Source: Aminobacter anthyllidis (GTDB lineage: Bacteria > Pseudomonadota > Alphaproteobacteria > Rhizobiales > Rhizobiaceae). From it: a stretch of 64,000 bases of DNA. A program made the translations under genes and the position numbers. Location: assembly GCF_018555685.1 (NCBI RefSeq), contig NZ_JAFLWW010000005.1, positions 558,001 to 622,000 of the forward strand, given 5' to 3'. The stretch's first letter is position 1; each line of letters opens with the position of its first letter. The notes beneath the pieces were generated by a model. The model was not told the DNA's origin. It saw only the letters and a list, made by a program, of their open reading frames with translations, and searched no databases. This document shows positions 43,612 to 52,297 of this stretch, piece by piece.

Positions 43612-44568
43612 TCAGCGGCTCCTCATCGTGTCGTTGGCGCGCGGATCAAGCAGCGGGTAGAGCACGTCGACAAGAAGGTTCGACAGCATCACCAGGAACG
43701 AGCCGATCAGCGTGATGGCGAGGATGACGGGATAGTCGGAATTGGTCAGCGCCGAGACCGTGAGGCGGCCGAGGCCGGGCAGGCCGAACACCAGTTCGAC
43801 GAAGATCGCGCCATTGACGATGGTGATCATGATCAGGCCAAGCTGGGTGACGACAGGGGTCAGCACGGGGCGCAGGATGTGGCGGAAGGCCACCACCATC
43901 TCGGGCACGCCCTTGGCGCGGGCGGTGCGGACGAAATCCTCCGACAGAACCTCAATGACGGCAGCCCTCGTCTGGCGCACGATCAGCGCGATCGGCTGGA
44001 AGGAGAGAACCAGCAGCGGCAGGATGATGCGTGCGTCGAAGATTCCGCCCCAGCCATAGGGAACGCTGCCACCGGGCAGGAAAAGAATCAAAAGCACCAT
44101 CAGAAGCGGGCCTGCGACATAGGCCGGGATCGCCCACAGGAACAGCGCCGAGCCGAGGATCGCATAGTCGATCTTGGTGTTCTGGTTCATCGCCGCGATC
44201 ATGCCGAGCGGAACGGCAACGATTGCGGTCAGGACGACGGCGCACAGGCCAAGCTTGAACGAGACCGGGGCCGCGGCCGAAACCATCGCCCAGACAGAAC
44301 GTCCCGAGGTCAGCGAGTTGCCGAAATTGCCCTGCAGCAGGTTGAAGATGTAGCTCGCGAACTGGGCCAGGAACGGCCGGTTCAGCCCGGCGGCTTCGCG
44401 GATCGCCTCGATCTTCTCGGGATTGTAGGCGACGTCGCCCGGGGCGCGCAGGAAGATCAGCTTGATCGGGTCGCCAGCGCCAAAATAGGCCATGGCATAG
44501 ACGGCCAGCATGACCAGCAAAACGGACGGGATCCACAGCAGCAGCCGTGTTGCAATATAGCGCAGCAT
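43612..44568 (-). CDS. ABC transporter permease, OppB/DppB-like (second locus)
   Basis: A 318-residue membrane protein starting MLRYIATRLLLWIPSVLLVM. The loop FGAGDPIKLIFLRAPGDVAY and the EAA motif FVRTARAKGVPEMVVAFRHILRP are typical of the OppB half. It is separated from the binding-protein gene by 82 bases that contain a stable hairpin. Confidence 0.94.
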   Translation of the reverse strand: MLRYIATRLLLWIPSVLLVMLAVYAMAYFGAGDPIKLIFLRAPGDVAYNPEKIEAIREAAGLNRPFLAQFASYIFNLLQGNFGNSLTSGRSVWAMVSAAAPVSFKLGLCAVVLTAIVAVPLGMIAAMNQNTKIDYAILGSALFLWAIPAYVAGPLLMVLLILFLPGGSVPYGWGGIFDARIILPLLVLSFQPIALIVRQTRAAVIEVLSEDFVRTARAKGVPEMVVAFRHILRPVLTPVVTQLGLIMITIVNGAIFVELVFGLPGLGRLTVSALTNSDYPVILAITLIGSFLVMLSNLLVDVLYPLLDPRANDTMRSR

Positions 44569-44613
44569 GGCGGGCGGCCTCCCACCGCACGGTTAGTCCT
44601 AACGAGGAGCATA

Positions 44614-44636
44614 GCACGGGGGCCGAGCCCCCGTGC
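44614..44636 (-). terminator. Intercistronic hairpin between binding protein and permeases
   Basis: GCACGGGGG and CCCCCGTGC pair as a nine-base stem around a short loop. There is no good T-run, so it more likely protects the binding-protein mRNA or partly attenuates read-through than fully terminates. Confidence 0.6.
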
Positions 44637-44650
44637 GCGTCACCAAGGCA

Positions 44651-46303
44651 TCAGCCGACGGTGATTTCCCAAGGGGCGACAACCTGCCAGTCTAGGTTCT
44701 TGTCGATGCCCTTCACATTGGCATTGGCCCAGCGCGACATCGCCTGTGCGTACCAGGGGATGAAGGTCCAGTCCTCACGGAAGACCTTCTGGGCTTCCTG
44801 GGCAAGGGCGATACGCTGCGGATCATCCGCTGCCTTGGTCGCTGCTTCGGCCAGCAACTGGTCGACCTTGTCGTTCTTGTAGCCGCCGAGCTTGTTCTGG
44901 GCGTTGGACGAGGTCGAGGCGATCGAGCCGGCGAGATAGCTCGCGGCATCCGGCACGCGGGTACCGACATCGTCGCGGAAGATCTGCACCGCATTCTGGT
45001 CGGGACCGGCATAGGCGTCCTGCTGCGGCTTCATGTCGACTGCGGTGATGCCAAGGTTCTGGCGCCACTGCTCGGCGATGAACTGGGCCGCTGCCTCGTT
45101 GGCCGGCGAGGAAATGCCGACGAACAGGATCTTGGGCAGGCGCTCGGGGCCACCATAGGTCGACTCGGCGAGCAGCTTCTTGGCGCCTTCCGGATCGTAG
45201 GGGTAGGGCTCGAAGCCGGAACTGTCGGCGCCGGGCACCGAGTTGAGGATCTGGTCGGTCTTCTTGTGCGGGCCATCAGGGAACGAGGCCTTCATCAGCC
45301 CGTCGCGGTCGACGGCCATGATCAGCGCTTGGCGAACCTTGGGATCGTCCATCGGCGCGCGCTTGGAATTGAACCAGAAATGCTGGCCGGTCGGGATGAT
45401 CGGGCCGGCGGCGAAGTCAGCGCCGAGATCCTGGACGATGGTCGAGGTGACCAGCTCGGTGTGGGCGTTGAACTCGCCCGACTTGAGCAGCGAGGTCGCC
45501 GTCACATTGTCCTCGATCGAGGTGATCTCGATGCGGGCGAGCTTGGGCTTCGGGCCGAAGAAATTCTCGTTCGGTTCGAACACCAGCTTGCCGGCGTCGA
45601 TGTCGATGCTGGTCAGCTTGAACGGGCCGGAATAGACCGCGCCCGCGTCGGGCGTGAACCAATCCTGGATCTCGTTGCCGTCCTCGCCGCGCGACTGCGA
45701 GGCCTTGGTAATCGGCACGATGTGGTTGGCGACACGCATGAAGTAGATCGGGTCGGCTTCGTTCAGCGTCACGACGACGGTGCCCTCGTCGGGTGTGGCG
45801 ACGCCTGAGATGGTGTTGGCGCTGCCGCCGGACACCTCGGCAAAGCCCGCGACCTTGGCGAGAACCTGGTCGGCGCGCTGGCTCTTGGTGCCCGGCATCG
45901 CCGCCACGTTCCACGACCCGGCGACGTCGGCCGAGGTGATCTTGCTGCCGTCGGAGAAGGTCGCCTTGGGGTCGAGCTTGAAGGTCCAGGTCTTGGAGTC
46001 CGCCGAGCCCTCCCAGCTGGCGAAGACATAAGGGTGGATCTTGCCTTCGCCGTCGAAATACATCGGCGAGGCCCACCAGGCCGAGTTCCAGCGATAGGGC
46101 ACGCCGCCGCCACGCAGCGGCGACCAGTCCTGGTTGAAGGCGGGATTGGCGACCTTCAGCACCTGGCCTTCCTGCGCAAAGACGATCTTGGCATCGAGCC
46201 CGAGCAAGGTGAAGCCGACAGCACCGCCCAGGCCGAGCCTGAGCGCGTCGCGGCGGGTCATCCCGGCGCGTGGCGGTGCAGTCTCGGAAATCCGTTTCGA
46301 CAT
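44651..46303 (-). CDS. ABC transporter periplasmic substrate-binding protein, family 5 (second locus)
   Basis: A 550-residue exported protein. GMTRRDALRLGLGGAVGFTLL near residues 14-34 is a twin-arginine signal (RR followed by a hydrophobic stretch), so it probably folds before Tat export. The mature part reads LKVANPAFNQDWSPLRGGG and SKTWTFKLDPKATFSDGSKITSADVAGSWN, the SBP_bac_5 signature. The ATG at 46303 follows GGGAGG; the frame remains open upstream without a signal sequence. It is the first gene of the operon leading to the acid-sugar kinase. Confidence 0.93.
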   Translation of the reverse strand: MSKRISETAPPRAGMTRRDALRLGLGGAVGFTLLGLDAKIVFAQEGQVLKVANPAFNQDWSPLRGGGVPYRWNSAWWASPMYFDGEGKIHPYVFASWEGSADSKTWTFKLDPKATFSDGSKITSADVAGSWNVAAMPGTKSQRADQVLAKVAGFAEVSGGSANTISGVATPDEGTVVVTLNEADPIYFMRVANHIVPITKASQSRGEDGNEIQDWFTPDAGAVYSGPFKLTSIDIDAGKLVFEPNENFFGPKPKLARIEITSIEDNVTATSLLKSGEFNAHTELVTSTIVQDLGADFAAGPIIPTGQHFWFNSKRAPMDDPKVRQALIMAVDRDGLMKASFPDGPHKKTDQILNSVPGADSSGFEPYPYDPEGAKKLLAESTYGGPERLPKILFVGISSPANEAAAQFIAEQWRQNLGITAVDMKPQQDAYAGPDQNAVQIFRDDVGTRVPDAASYLAGSIASTSSNAQNKLGGYKNDKVDQLLAEAATKAADDPQRIALAQEAQKVFREDWTFIPWYAQAMSRWANANVKGIDKNLDWQVVAPWEITVG

Positions 46304-46684
46304 GACATTCCTCCCGTGAAATCCATGAACGGCGATGCTCTGGTCGGATGCAATGGCAGCAGACGCGGAAGCGGCAACCGTGACCAAACAAATGCCGCCA
46401 CATTGTAAACATGTCAATTGATTTTTTCAGATAGCGCGACGTGAAAATTAGCATCTAGTGAAATGGGTCAATAAATCATTCATTAAATCAATATGATACG
46501 CCAAATCATGAAAACTTCGGCAATCCGCCAGAAGAAAAAGCAACTTGACAACTTACCTGCTTGTGGTCAGTTTCCGGCCATGAAGCCAAGTGCAGTCGCG
46601 CCCCAGGGGTGCATGCGCTCGGGAGGTTTCCAGAACGCAGGCGCCGGCGACCGGTACTGCCTGCGACAAGACGGACAGGGAGCA
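46304..46684. promoter_or_regulatory. Divergent control region of second catabolic locus
   Basis: About 380 bases between the divergent binding-protein and pdxA2 starts. The part 46390-46510 is markedly AT-rich compared with its surroundings and carries TTGTAAACAT at 46403-46412, loosely like an FCD-GntR site. No gene is supported; a frame continuous with pdxA2 from 46493 lacks family features. Confidence 0.45.
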
Positions 46685-47674
46685 ATGGCGAGTTCTAGCC
46701 GCACGATTGGCATCACCATGGGGGACCCGGCGGGCGTCGGCCCCGAGATCATCTGCAAGTCGCTGGCCGAGATGAGCGCCGCCGACCGCGCCACCATCCG
46801 CGTCTTCGGCAATCGCGACAGCCTCGAGGCCGCGGCAAGGATAGTCGGGGCGCCGCTGAAATTCGCAGCAGTCTACGATGGAGCCGAGACTGTCGCGGTC
46901 GAGCATGTCGCCATCGAGGGCGGCCCGATCGCCTTCGGCAGGATCGATACCCGCGCCGGCGACGCCTCGTTCCGTTTCATCGCCCGCGCCGCCGAGGCGG
47001 CGACCGCAGGCGAGATCGGCTGCATCGTCACCGCCCCGATCAACAAGGAAGCGCTCAACCTCGCCGGGCACCACTATGATGGCCACACCGGCATGCTGGC
47101 GCATCTCACCGGCTCGCGCTCGTCCTGGATGCTGCTCGCCGCCGAGCGCATGTTGGTCATCCATGTCTCGACCCACGTGTCGCTGAAGGAGGCGATTGCC
47201 CGGGTGAAGCCCGAGCGCATCCTGGAGACCATCCGCACCGGCTTTCGCCACCTGCGCCGCATCGGTGTCGAAAACCCGCGCATCGCCGTCGCCGGCCTCA
47301 ACCCGCATTGCGGCGAAAACGGCCTGTTCGGCACCGAGGATGACGAGTTCATCGCGCCCGCCGTCGCCGCAGCCAAGGCCGAGGGGATCGATGCCTACGG
47401 ACCGGTTCCGCCTGACACAGTCTTCCACCGCGCCTATTCCGGCGCCTTCGACCTCGTCGTCGCGCAGTATCACGACCAGGGCCACATCCCGATGAAGCTC
47501 GTCGCCTTCGACACCGGCGTCAACATCTCGCTCGGCCTGCCCATCGACCGCACCTCGGTCGACCACGGCACCGCCTTCGACATTGCCGGAACCGGCAAGG
47601 CCAACCACGTCAACATGAATGCGGCGATCGCCTATGCGCGCAAGCTCGCCGGAACGCCTCGGGTGATCGTATGA
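46685..47674 (+). CDS. pdxA2: PdxA2-type 4-phospho acid-sugar dehydrogenase
   Basis: A 329-residue dehydrogenase of the 4-hydroxythreonine-4-phosphate dehydrogenase family. [20 protein letters not shown] is the N-terminal signature, [15 protein letters not shown] (residues ~126-140) and [18 protein letters not shown] (residues ~262-279) carry metal-binding histidines, and [20 protein letters not shown] the end motif. With the DUF1537 kinase it should oxidise and decarboxylate a 4-phospho-threonate or -erythronate to dihydroxyacetone phosphate. The ATG at 46685 follows GGGAG closely. The stop overlaps the next gene. Confidence 0.88.
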   Translation: MASSSRTIGITMGDPAGVGPEIICKSLAEMSAADRATIRVFGNRDSLEAAARIVGAPLKFAAVYDGAETVAVEHVAIEGGPIAFGRIDTRAGDASFRFIARAAEAATAGEIGCIVTAPINKEALNLAGHHYDGHTGMLAHLTGSRSSWMLLAAERMLVIHVSTHVSLKEAIARVKPERILETIRTGFRHLRRIGVENPRIAVAGLNPHCGENGLFGTEDDEFIAPAVAAAKAEGIDAYGPVPPDTVFHRAYSGAFDLVVAQYHDQGHIPMKLVAFDTGVNISLGLPIDRTSVDHGTAFDIAGTGKANHVNMNAAIAYARKLAGTPRVIV

Positions 47675-48576
47675 CCAGTTTCGCCATCTCCGGCGTCTTC
47701 TCCGCCGCCGCCACGCCGATCAATGCCGACCTTTCGCCCGACCACGGCCTGCTCGCCAGGCATTGCCGGCGGCTGCTCGACGAGGGCTGCCATGGCATCG
47801 CCCTGCTCGGCACCACGGGCGAAGCCAATTCGTTCTCGCTCGGCGAACGCAAGGCGATGCTGGAAAGCGTGGTCAAGGCAGGCGTTGGGGCCGACAAGCT
47901 GATGCCCGGCACGGGTGTCGCCGCCATTCCCGAGACCATCGAGCTGACCCGCCATGCGCTGTCGATCGGTATCGAGAAGGTGGTGATGCTGCCGCCCTTC
48001 TACTACAAGGGCGTATCCGACGACGGCCTGTTCGACGCCTATGCGCGCATCCTCGAGGGTATCGCCGACGACCGGCTCAAGGTCGTGCTCTACCACATCC
48101 CGCAGGTATCGGGCATTGCGCTGTCGGTCGAGCTCGTCGGCCGGCTGATCGCCGCCTTCCCCAAGACTGTTGTCGGCATCAAGGAATCCAAGGGCGACCT
48201 CGCCAACATGCAGGCGCTGGTCAAGGCCTATCCCGGTTTTGCCGTGTTCCCCGGCGCCGATCCCCTGATGCTGCCGCTGCTGCGCGAAGGCGGCGCGGGC
48301 TGCATCACCGCGACCTCCAATCTCATCGCCAATTCGCTGCGCACGGTGTTCGACAACCACGCCAACCCAGCCGAAGAAGCCAAGGTCGAGGCGGCGCAGG
48401 CGCGCATCAATGCCTGGCGCAATCTCTCCAACAGCTACGCCCAGATCCCGACCATCAAGGCGATGGTCGGCCTGAAGCACGGCGAGAAGGCATGGCAGCG
48501 GCTGCGGCCGCCGCTGGTCGGGTTGAGCGAAGGTGAGATCGCCGCGCTCAGGCCGCAGCTCGAACAGCTGCCGTGA
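47671..48576 (+). CDS. Dihydrodipicolinate synthase/N-acetylneuraminate lyase family aldolase
   Basis: A 301-residue class I aldolase of the DapA superfamily. [20 protein letters not shown] (residues ~42-61) is the substrate-carboxylate GTTGE motif, [11 protein letters not shown] has the catalytic tyrosine near residue 138, and [15 protein letters not shown] holds the Schiff-base lysine near residue 171. Real DapA is usually elsewhere; this copy, coupled to pdxA2 (ATGA), is more likely a keto-acid sugar aldolase or dehydratase. The exact substrate is not evident. Confidence 0.9.
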   Translation: MTSFAISGVFSAAATPINADLSPDHGLLARHCRRLLDEGCHGIALLGTTGEANSFSLGERKAMLESVVKAGVGADKLMPGTGVAAIPETIELTRHALSIGIEKVVMLPPFYYKGVSDDGLFDAYARILEGIADDRLKVVLYHIPQVSGIALSVELVGRLIAAFPKTVVGIKESKGDLANMQALVKAYPGFAVFPGADPLMLPLLREGGAGCITATSNLIANSLRTVFDNHANPAEEAKVEAAQARINAWRNLSNSYAQIPTIKAMVGLKHGEKAWQRLRPPLVGLSEGEIAALRPQLEQLP

Positions 48577-48586
48577 GGAGGGTTCG

Positions 48587-49786
48587 ATGACCACCAACGC
48601 GGCACAATCATCCGCCGACGTCATGACCCATACGGAAGTCGCCGCCCGGATGGACGGCATCGTCCGCCCGGTATCATCAGGACGCAGCGAAGCCTTCCTG
48701 GCGTCGCCGACGGTGCAGAACCATGCCGCCAACCTCACGCTGCTGCCCGACGGAACGATCGCTTGTGTCTGGTTTGGTGGCACCATGGAGGGCATGGGCG
48801 ACATCTCGATCTACATGTCGCGCCTGGCGCCCGGTTCGGACGTCTGGTCCGTGCCGGAGAAGATGTCGGACGACGCGCAGAAATCCGAACAGAACCCGCT
48901 GCTGTTCAACGCGCCCGACGGCAAGGTCTGGCTGCTTTTCACGTCGCAGACCTCGGGCAATCAGGACGGCGCGGTAGTCAAGCGGCGCATCTCCGAGGAC
49001 GGCGGCAAGACCTTCGGCAAGGTGTCAGTTCTTTGCGACACCCCCGGCACCTTCGTGCGCCAGCCGGTCATCGTCAACGGTCGCGGCGAATGGCTACTGC
49101 CGGTGTTCCGCTGCATCGGCCTGCCCGGCACACGCTGGAGCGGCGACGTTGACACCGCTGCCGTGCTGATCTCCACCGACGCCGGTGCCAGCTGGACCAT
49201 GCATGACGTGGCCGACAGCATCGGCGCCGTGCACATGAACATCGTGCCGCTCGGCGGCGACGAGATGGTCGCGCTCTACCGCAACCGCTTCTCCGAGCAG
49301 GTGCTGCGCAGCCGCTCGTCCGACGGTGGCCGCAGCTGGAGCGCACCAGAGCCGACCGACCTGCCTAACAACAACTCGTCGGTGCAGGCTGTGCGCACAG
49401 GCGATGGCCGCATCGCCATCGTCTACAATCATGCCAACGCCTCGATGTCCGACGACCGGCGCCTGTCGCTCTACGACGAGATCGAGGGCGACGAGGCAGA
49501 GACAACATCGGCCGGTGCCGAGCCTGCTGGTCGCAAGGCGGTCTGGGGCGTGCCGCGAGCCCCGCTTAGCCTCGCCTTCTCGTCCGATGGCGGCGAGAGT
49601 TTCCCCGAGCGCATCGACCTCGAAACCGGCGACGGCTTCTGCCTGACCAACAATTCCAAGGACGGGCTGAATCGCGAGTTCTCCTACCCGTCGATCCTCG
49701 CCACCCCGGACGGCGTGATCCACGTCGCTTTCACCTATTTCCGCCGCGCCATCAAATACGTCCGCCTGTCTTCAGGGGCGGTATGA
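48587..49786 (+). CDS. Sialidase-like Asp-box (BNR) protein, cytoplasmic
   Basis: A 399-residue six-bladed-propeller-type protein. At least four Asp-boxes are visible: SEDGGKTF, STDAGASW, SSDGGRSW and SSDGGESF. The N-terminal block ANLTLLPDGTIACVWFGGTMEG is typical of the BNR_2 exo-sialidase-like family. There is no signal peptide, so it acts in the cytoplasm, probably on an imported glycoside or lactone rather than on polymers. GAGGAGGG sets the start at 48587, 10 bases after the aldolase. Confidence 0.87.
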   Translation: MTTNAAQSSADVMTHTEVAARMDGIVRPVSSGRSEAFLASPTVQNHAANLTLLPDGTIACVWFGGTMEGMGDISIYMSRLAPGSDVWSVPEKMSDDAQKSEQNPLLFNAPDGKVWLLFTSQTSGNQDGAVVKRRISEDGGKTFGKVSVLCDTPGTFVRQPVIVNGRGEWLLPVFRCIGLPGTRWSGDVDTAAVLISTDAGASWTMHDVADSIGAVHMNIVPLGGDEMVALYRNRFSEQVLRSRSSDGGRSWSAPEPTDLPNNNSSVQAVRTGDGRIAIVYNHANASMSDDRRLSLYDEIEGDEAETTSAGAEPAGRKAVWGVPRAPLSLAFSSDGGESFPERIDLETGDGFCLTNNSKDGLNREFSYPSILATPDGVIHVAFTYFRRAIKYVRLSSGAV

Positions 49787-49820
49787 TGATGCGCATCGGC
49801 GGCCTTATCCAGCGGGAGCA

Positions 49821-50957
49821 ATGACGATGAACGGTCTCAACACGCCCATCACGATCGTTCGGCCGCCGGTCATCGAGTTCGGTCCCGGCGTGGTGTCGCG
49901 GCTTGCCGGCTGGGTCAGGGCCCGTAACATAAGCAAAGCCCTTGTCGTCGCCGATGCCTTCAATGCCGCCCGGATCGACACGCTCGGCCTCGGCATAGAA
50001 ACGGTCGTCTTCGGCGAGGTCCGGCCTGAGCCCGACCTGCCCAATCTGGACAAGGTGCTCGAACTCGCCGCCCGCTCGCAAGCGGACCTGATCGTTGGCT
50101 TCGGCGGCGGCAGCGCCATGGATCTCGCCAAGCTGGTCTCGGTCATGACCGGCACCGGCCAGCGCCTGCAGGACATTGTCGGCGCCGGCAAGGCGGCAAG
50201 GCGGAGCGTGGCGTTGGCCCAGGTGCCGACCACCTCGGGCACCGGCAGCGAGGCCGGCATCCGCGCTCTGGTCACCAATCCAGAGACACAGGCCAAGCTC
50301 GCGGTCGAAAGCATCGAGATGCTGGCCGACATCGCAATCGTCGACCCGGCGCTGACCATGACCGTACCACCTGCCGTCACCGCCGCCACAGGCGTCGATG
50401 CCATGGCCCATTGCGTCGAGGCCTATACCAACAGGAAGGCGCACCCGATGATCGATCTCTACGCGCTCGAGGGCGTGAAGCTGGTCGGTCGTTACCTCGC
50501 CCGAGCGGTGAAGGATGGCAGCGATGTCGAGGCCCGGGCCGGCCTGTCACTCGCCTCGCTCTATGGCGGCTTCTGCCTCGGCCCGGTCAACACCGCCGGG
50601 GGCCATGCGCTCGCCTATCCGCTCGGCACGCGCTGGCATATTGCTCACGGTGCAGCCAACGCACTGATCTTCCCGCACGTGCTCGCCTTCAACCTGCCGG
50701 CGGCATCGGAAAAGACCGGCCACATCTTGTCGGCGCTCGGCCTGCCCGAGGCGAATGCCATGCAGGACGTATTCGGCGCGACACACGACTATTGCGCCTC
50801 GCTCGGCATCGAGATGCGACTGTCAAAACTGGGGGTGCCCGAGAACGATCTCGAAACGATGGCGGACGACGCCTTCGCCATCCGCCGCCTGCTCGACAAC
50901 AACCCGCGCGAACTGGCACGCGACGACATTCTCTCGATCTATCGCGCGGCTCACTAA
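49821..50957 (+). CDS. Iron-containing alcohol dehydrogenase
   Basis: A 378-residue group III alcohol dehydrogenase. ADLIVGFGGGSAMDLAKLVS (residues ~90-109) binds NAD, VPTTSGTGSEAG follows, and the metal ligands are expected in GVDAMAHCVEAYTN, GGHALAYPLG and WHIAHGAANALIFP. It would reduce an aldehyde or oxidise an alcohol intermediate; lactaldehyde or maleylacetate-type relatives exist. ATG 49821 and 49827 are both possible. It is the last gene of the pdxA2 operon. Confidence 0.93.
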   Translation: MTMNGLNTPITIVRPPVIEFGPGVVSRLAGWVRARNISKALVVADAFNAARIDTLGLGIETVVFGEVRPEPDLPNLDKVLELAARSQADLIVGFGGGSAMDLAKLVSVMTGTGQRLQDIVGAGKAARRSVALAQVPTTSGTGSEAGIRALVTNPETQAKLAVESIEMLADIAIVDPALTMTVPPAVTAATGVDAMAHCVEAYTNRKAHPMIDLYALEGVKLVGRYLARAVKDGSDVEARAGLSLASLYGGFCLGPVNTAGGHALAYPLGTRWHIAHGAANALIFPHVLAFNLPAASEKTGHILSALGLPEANAMQDVFGATHDYCASLGIEMRLSKLGVPENDLETMADDAFAIRRLLDNNPRELARDDILSIYRAAH

Positions 50958-51254
50958 ACTGCGTGCGTTCTAGCGCTCGAAGTGCAGCCAGGACTTGGCC
51001 GCCGGCTCGTCACAGTCGGCTGCCTGAGGCTGCTTTCGATCTCGCGAAAATGGTCGGATTAGAGACCGGTTTTCGCCCTCTTGTTCCATCGCACGTCGCA
51101 GAAACCCGTTCTGACGATCAAGGGCGTGGAGGTCCGTACGATCGCCGAGCAGATGCTGCCTTCCAGCCTGCCGGATCGTCGCGCCGTTCGATCCGCCCTT
51201 GCCGGCAGGCAGCCGATCTGCGATCTCGGTTCTGTGCACGGAACTGAACCGGAG

Positions 51255-52259
51255 ATGGCATTGCGCAGCGTGGGCTTGATCGTTTCGGCCATCGTCCTTG
51301 TCCTGGCGATAGCCCTCACAGCCGCCTGGGCGACACTTGCGCTTTGGTATCGCCTGCCCGCGCCCGAGATCGGCAGAGGCCTGGCCGCGGGCCTGTTCGC
51401 GTTGCTCGGCATCGCCACCGCCATCGCCTTGTTCAGCCCCTGGCGCCTCCACGCTCTGGCGCTGTTTGTCTTGGCCTTCGCCGCGGTGCTGGTATGGTGG
51501 AACACAATTGTTCCGTCCAGCCATGCCGAATTCGCGCCCGACGTGGCCCGCCAGGTCACCGGCACGCGCGATGGCGACATGCTGACGCTGACCAACATCC
51601 GCGACTTCGAGTGGCGCAGCAACACAGATTTCACCGAGCGCTGGACGACACGCAGCTACGACCTGAGCAAGCTAAAAACGCTCGACCTGTTCATGTCCTA
51701 CTGGGCCGGGCCCGAGATGGCCCATGTCATCATGAGTTTCGGCTTCGAAGGCGGTGACCAGCTTGCCTGGTCGGTCGAGGTGCGCAGGCGCAATGGCGGC
51801 CATTTCTCGCCGATCGCCGACCTGTTCAAGGCCAACCCGCTGGTCATCGTTGCCGCCGACGAGCGCGACGTGGTCGGCGTCCGCTCGAATGTCCGTGGCG
51901 AGGACGTCCAGCTCTATCGCCTAAACGTCTCGCCGACCGCCGCCCGGGCGCTGCTGCTCGGCTATGTCACCGATGCCAACACGCTGGCCGAAACGCCGCG
52001 CTTCTACAATTCGATCACCACCAATTGCACCACCGTCATCTTCAAGATGATGCGCGCCGTGGGCGACGTGGCGCCGTTCGACTGGCGCCTGATCGTCAAC
52101 GGATATCTGCCTGAATACGCCTATGACCGCGGCGCGCTCGACACCAGCCTCACCATCCAGGAGCTGCGCAGCCGCGCCAACATCGGCGAGCGTGCGCTGA
52201 CGGCCGATTTCTCGCGGCTCATCCGGGACGGCATGCCGTCGCCGGTACCAATGCAGTAG
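51255..52259 (+). CDS. DUF4105-domain membrane protein
   Basis: A 334-residue protein with three hydrophobic helices at the N-terminus (LIVSAIVLVLAIALTAAWAT, LAAGLFALLGIATAIALFSP, LALFVLAFAAVLVWWNTIV) and a periplasmic C-terminal domain. FYNSITTNCTTVIFKMMRAV near residue 255 carries the conserved NCTT motif of DUF4105, a predicted papain-like cysteine domain, with Cys as the nucleophile candidate. ATG 51255 lies on top of the GGAG, so TTG 51261 may be the true start. The gap upstream, about 300 bases, holds nothing clear. Confidence 0.85.
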   Translation: MALRSVGLIVSAIVLVLAIALTAAWATLALWYRLPAPEIGRGLAAGLFALLGIATAIALFSPWRLHALALFVLAFAAVLVWWNTIVPSSHAEFAPDVARQVTGTRDGDMLTLTNIRDFEWRSNTDFTERWTTRSYDLSKLKTLDLFMSYWAGPEMAHVIMSFGFEGGDQLAWSVEVRRRNGGHFSPIADLFKANPLVIVAADERDVVGVRSNVRGEDVQLYRLNVSPTAARALLLGYVTDANTLAETPRFYNSITTNCTTVIFKMMRAVGDVAPFDWRLIVNGYLPEYAYDRGALDTSLTIQELRSRANIGERALTADFSRLIRDGMPSPVPMQ

Positions 52260-52269
52260 GCGAACGGCT

Positions 52270-52297
52270 AAGCGCGGACCAGGCTAAGCCCGCGCTT
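52270..52297. terminator. Hairpin between convergent DUF4105 and desaturase genes
   Basis: AGCGCGG and CCGCGCT pair as a seven-base stem around a 12-base loop that includes the desaturase stop codon. Position between two convergent genes supports a terminator; the T-run is weak. Confidence 0.45.

Noticed and set aside
46403-46412. TTGTAAACAT as a further copy of the GntR operator
   Set aside because: Only part of the motif matches and there is no clear dyad, so it was not counted with the three sites of the first locus.
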